NCBI GenBank assembly: GCA_946885905.1
Contig: CAMPHL010000115.1
Span: forward strand, 1-7,475
Reading direction: 5' to 3'
Source: an uncultured Pseudomonadota bacterium
GTDB taxonomy: Bacteria; Pseudomonadota; Gammaproteobacteria; Burkholderiales; Usitatibacteraceae
DNA length: 7,475 bases
Position 1 is the stretch's first letter. Each line of letters opens with the position of its first letter. The position numbers and the translations under genes were made by a program. Below, one piece after another: positions 6,825 to 7,475 of the stretch. The notes below the pieces were generated by a model. It was not told where the DNA came from. It did no database searches and saw only the letters and a program-made list of their open reading frames with translations.

Positions 6825-6884
6825 GGGGAGCGTTCGGTCGGTCGGGTGAGTCGGAATGGTAGCATCGCCGAAAAAGGGGTCGCG
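6825..6884. promoter_or_regulatory. Divergent intergenic region between Bug and HAD genes
   Basis: These 60 bases must hold, or lie next to, the start signals for both divergent genes. On the + strand, TGG-TAGCAT (6857-6865) resembles an extended -10 element; on the - strand, TACCAT (6860-6855) overlaps it. No good -35 partner is seen at the normal spacing for either. A short TCGG tandem (about 6834-6845) lies on the Bug side. Shared control of the two genes is plausible from the geometry alone; the individual hexamers are weak. Confidence 0.3.
6875..6879 (+). promoter_or_regulatory. Ribosome binding site of the HAD dehalogenase gene
   Basis: AGGGG preceded by an A-run lies five bases before ATG 6885. 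It supports that start, which also places the nucleophile aspartate at residue 11, as expected for the family. Confidence 0.6.
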
Positions 6885-7475
6885 ATGGCGAGCGAAGTAT
6901 CAGCGCTTGTGTTCGACGCGTACGGCACGATCTTCGACGTGCACTCGGTGCAGGCGCTCGCCGAGTCGTTCTTCCCCGGCAAGGGAGCGGCGCTCTCCGC
7001 CGCGTGGCGCACCAAGCAGCTCGAGTACACGTGGCAGCGCTCGCTCATGGGCCGCTACGAGGACTTCAGCCGCGTGACGCTCTCGGCCCTCGAGTGGACC
7101 TTCGAATCGCTCGGCCTCGAGCCCGAGGAGAGCCAGCGGCGCGCGCTGCTGGACGAATACCGGCGCCTGGCGATGTTTCCCGAAGCGCGCGCGGTGCTGG
7201 AGGAGCTCGCCCGGCGCAAGCCCCTCGCGATCCTCTCCAACGGCCACCCCGACATGCTGGACGCGGTGGTGGAGTTCAACGGGCTGAAGCCGCTGTTCCG
7301 CGGCGGGATCCTGAGCGTGCATGCGGCCAGGACGTTCAAGCCCGCGCCCTCGGTCTACCGCATGGCCGAGGACAGCCTCGGCGTACCGCGCACGGTCATG
7401 GGATTCGTCTCGTCCAACGGCTGGGATGCCGCGGGCGCCAAGACCTTCGGCTTCCAGGTCTTCTGGGTGAACCGC
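6885..7475 (+). CDS. Haloacid dehalogenase, type II (L-2-haloacid dehalogenase-like HAD hydrolase), 3' end outside window
   Basis: Cytoplasmic HAD-superfamily hydrolase of the (S)-2-haloacid dehalogenase group, which replaces the halogen of 2-haloalkanoates with hydroxyl through an aspartyl-ester intermediate. 197 residues are visible of an expected 225-235; the frame runs open to the last base. Recalling L-DEX YL (Asp10, Thr14, Arg41, Ser118, Asn119, Lys151, Tyr157, Ser175, Asn177, Asp180), the equivalents here are Asp11 and Thr15 (VFDAYGTIFDVHS), Arg42 (WRTKQLEYTW), Ser118-Asn119 (ILSNG), Lys152 and Tyr158 (TFKPAPSVY), and Ser176, Asn178 and Asp181 (FVSSNGWDAAGA). The full catalytic set is therefore present, which favours a true dehalogenase over a generic HAD phosphatase. 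It is divergent from the Bug gene and probably separately transcribed. Physiological substrate is unproven; such genes are common in soil proteobacteria without known haloacid use. Confidence 0.93.
   Translation, partial: MASEVSALVFDAYGTIFDVHSVQALAESFFPGKGAALSAAWRTKQLEYTWQRSLMGRYEDFSRVTLSALEWTFESLGLEPEESQRRALLDEYRRLAMFPEARAVLEELARRKPLAILSNGHPDMLDAVVEFNGLKPLFRGGILSVHAARTFKPAPSVYRMAEDSLGVPRTVMGFVSSNGWDAAGAKTFGFQVFWVNR

Noticed and set aside
6834..6845. TCGG tetranucleotide tandem near the Bug start as a possible regulator site or phase-variable repeat
   Set aside because: Only about three copies; too short to suggest slippage, and no dyad symmetry typical of a regulator site.
1..7475. CRISPR arrays, tRNA/rRNA genes, insertion sequences, phage or defence genes
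   Set aside because: No regularly spaced repeats, cloverleaf-like segments, transposase motifs or defence domains were seen; nearly every base is accounted for by six conventional genes.

Overview
The window is dense, very GC-rich bacterial chromosome that looks like a betaproteobacterium of the Burkholderiales type. The grounds are the Bug/TctC-type solute-binding protein (a family greatly expanded in that group), a type IVa pilin gene with a sigma-54 promoter, strong G/C bias at third codon positions, and almost no intergenic space. No rRNA, tRNA, CRISPR array, insertion sequence or phage gene is visible, and no gap exceeds about 105 bases.

Layout, left to right. (1) A 5'-truncated RND efflux permease on the + strand fills positions 1-2693. 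Its last codons form two tandem GC-rich stem-loops. (2) Seven bases beyond its stop, and convergent with it, is the end of a type IVa major pilin gene (2701-3159, - strand). This gene has its own near-perfect sigma-54 promoter at 3197-3212. (3) Upstream on the - strand is a tightly packed three-gene unit transcribed from about 6824 down to 3261: a periplasmic Bug-family binding protein, a leaderless gamma-glutamyltransferase-family Ntn hydrolase, and a stand-alone zinc-dependent MetE-core methyltransferase. (4) Divergent from the Bug gene across a 60-base gap is an L-2-haloacid dehalogenase-type HAD hydrolase on the + strand, cut by the window's right edge.

How they may work together: the Bug-GGT-MetE unit looks like a small uptake-and-catabolism cassette. 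The binding protein would capture a carboxylated or gamma-glutamyl/acyl-amide solute in the periplasm, the Ntn hydrolase would cleave an amide bond in the cytoplasm, and the MetE-core enzyme would move a methyl (or related) group to a thiol acceptor. No membrane subunits are encoded here, so the transporter would have to be completed from elsewhere. The pilin and the efflux pump appear to be unrelated neighbours. The most notable regulatory signals are the sigma-54 promoter of the pilin and the tandem stem-loops at the convergent gene junction.
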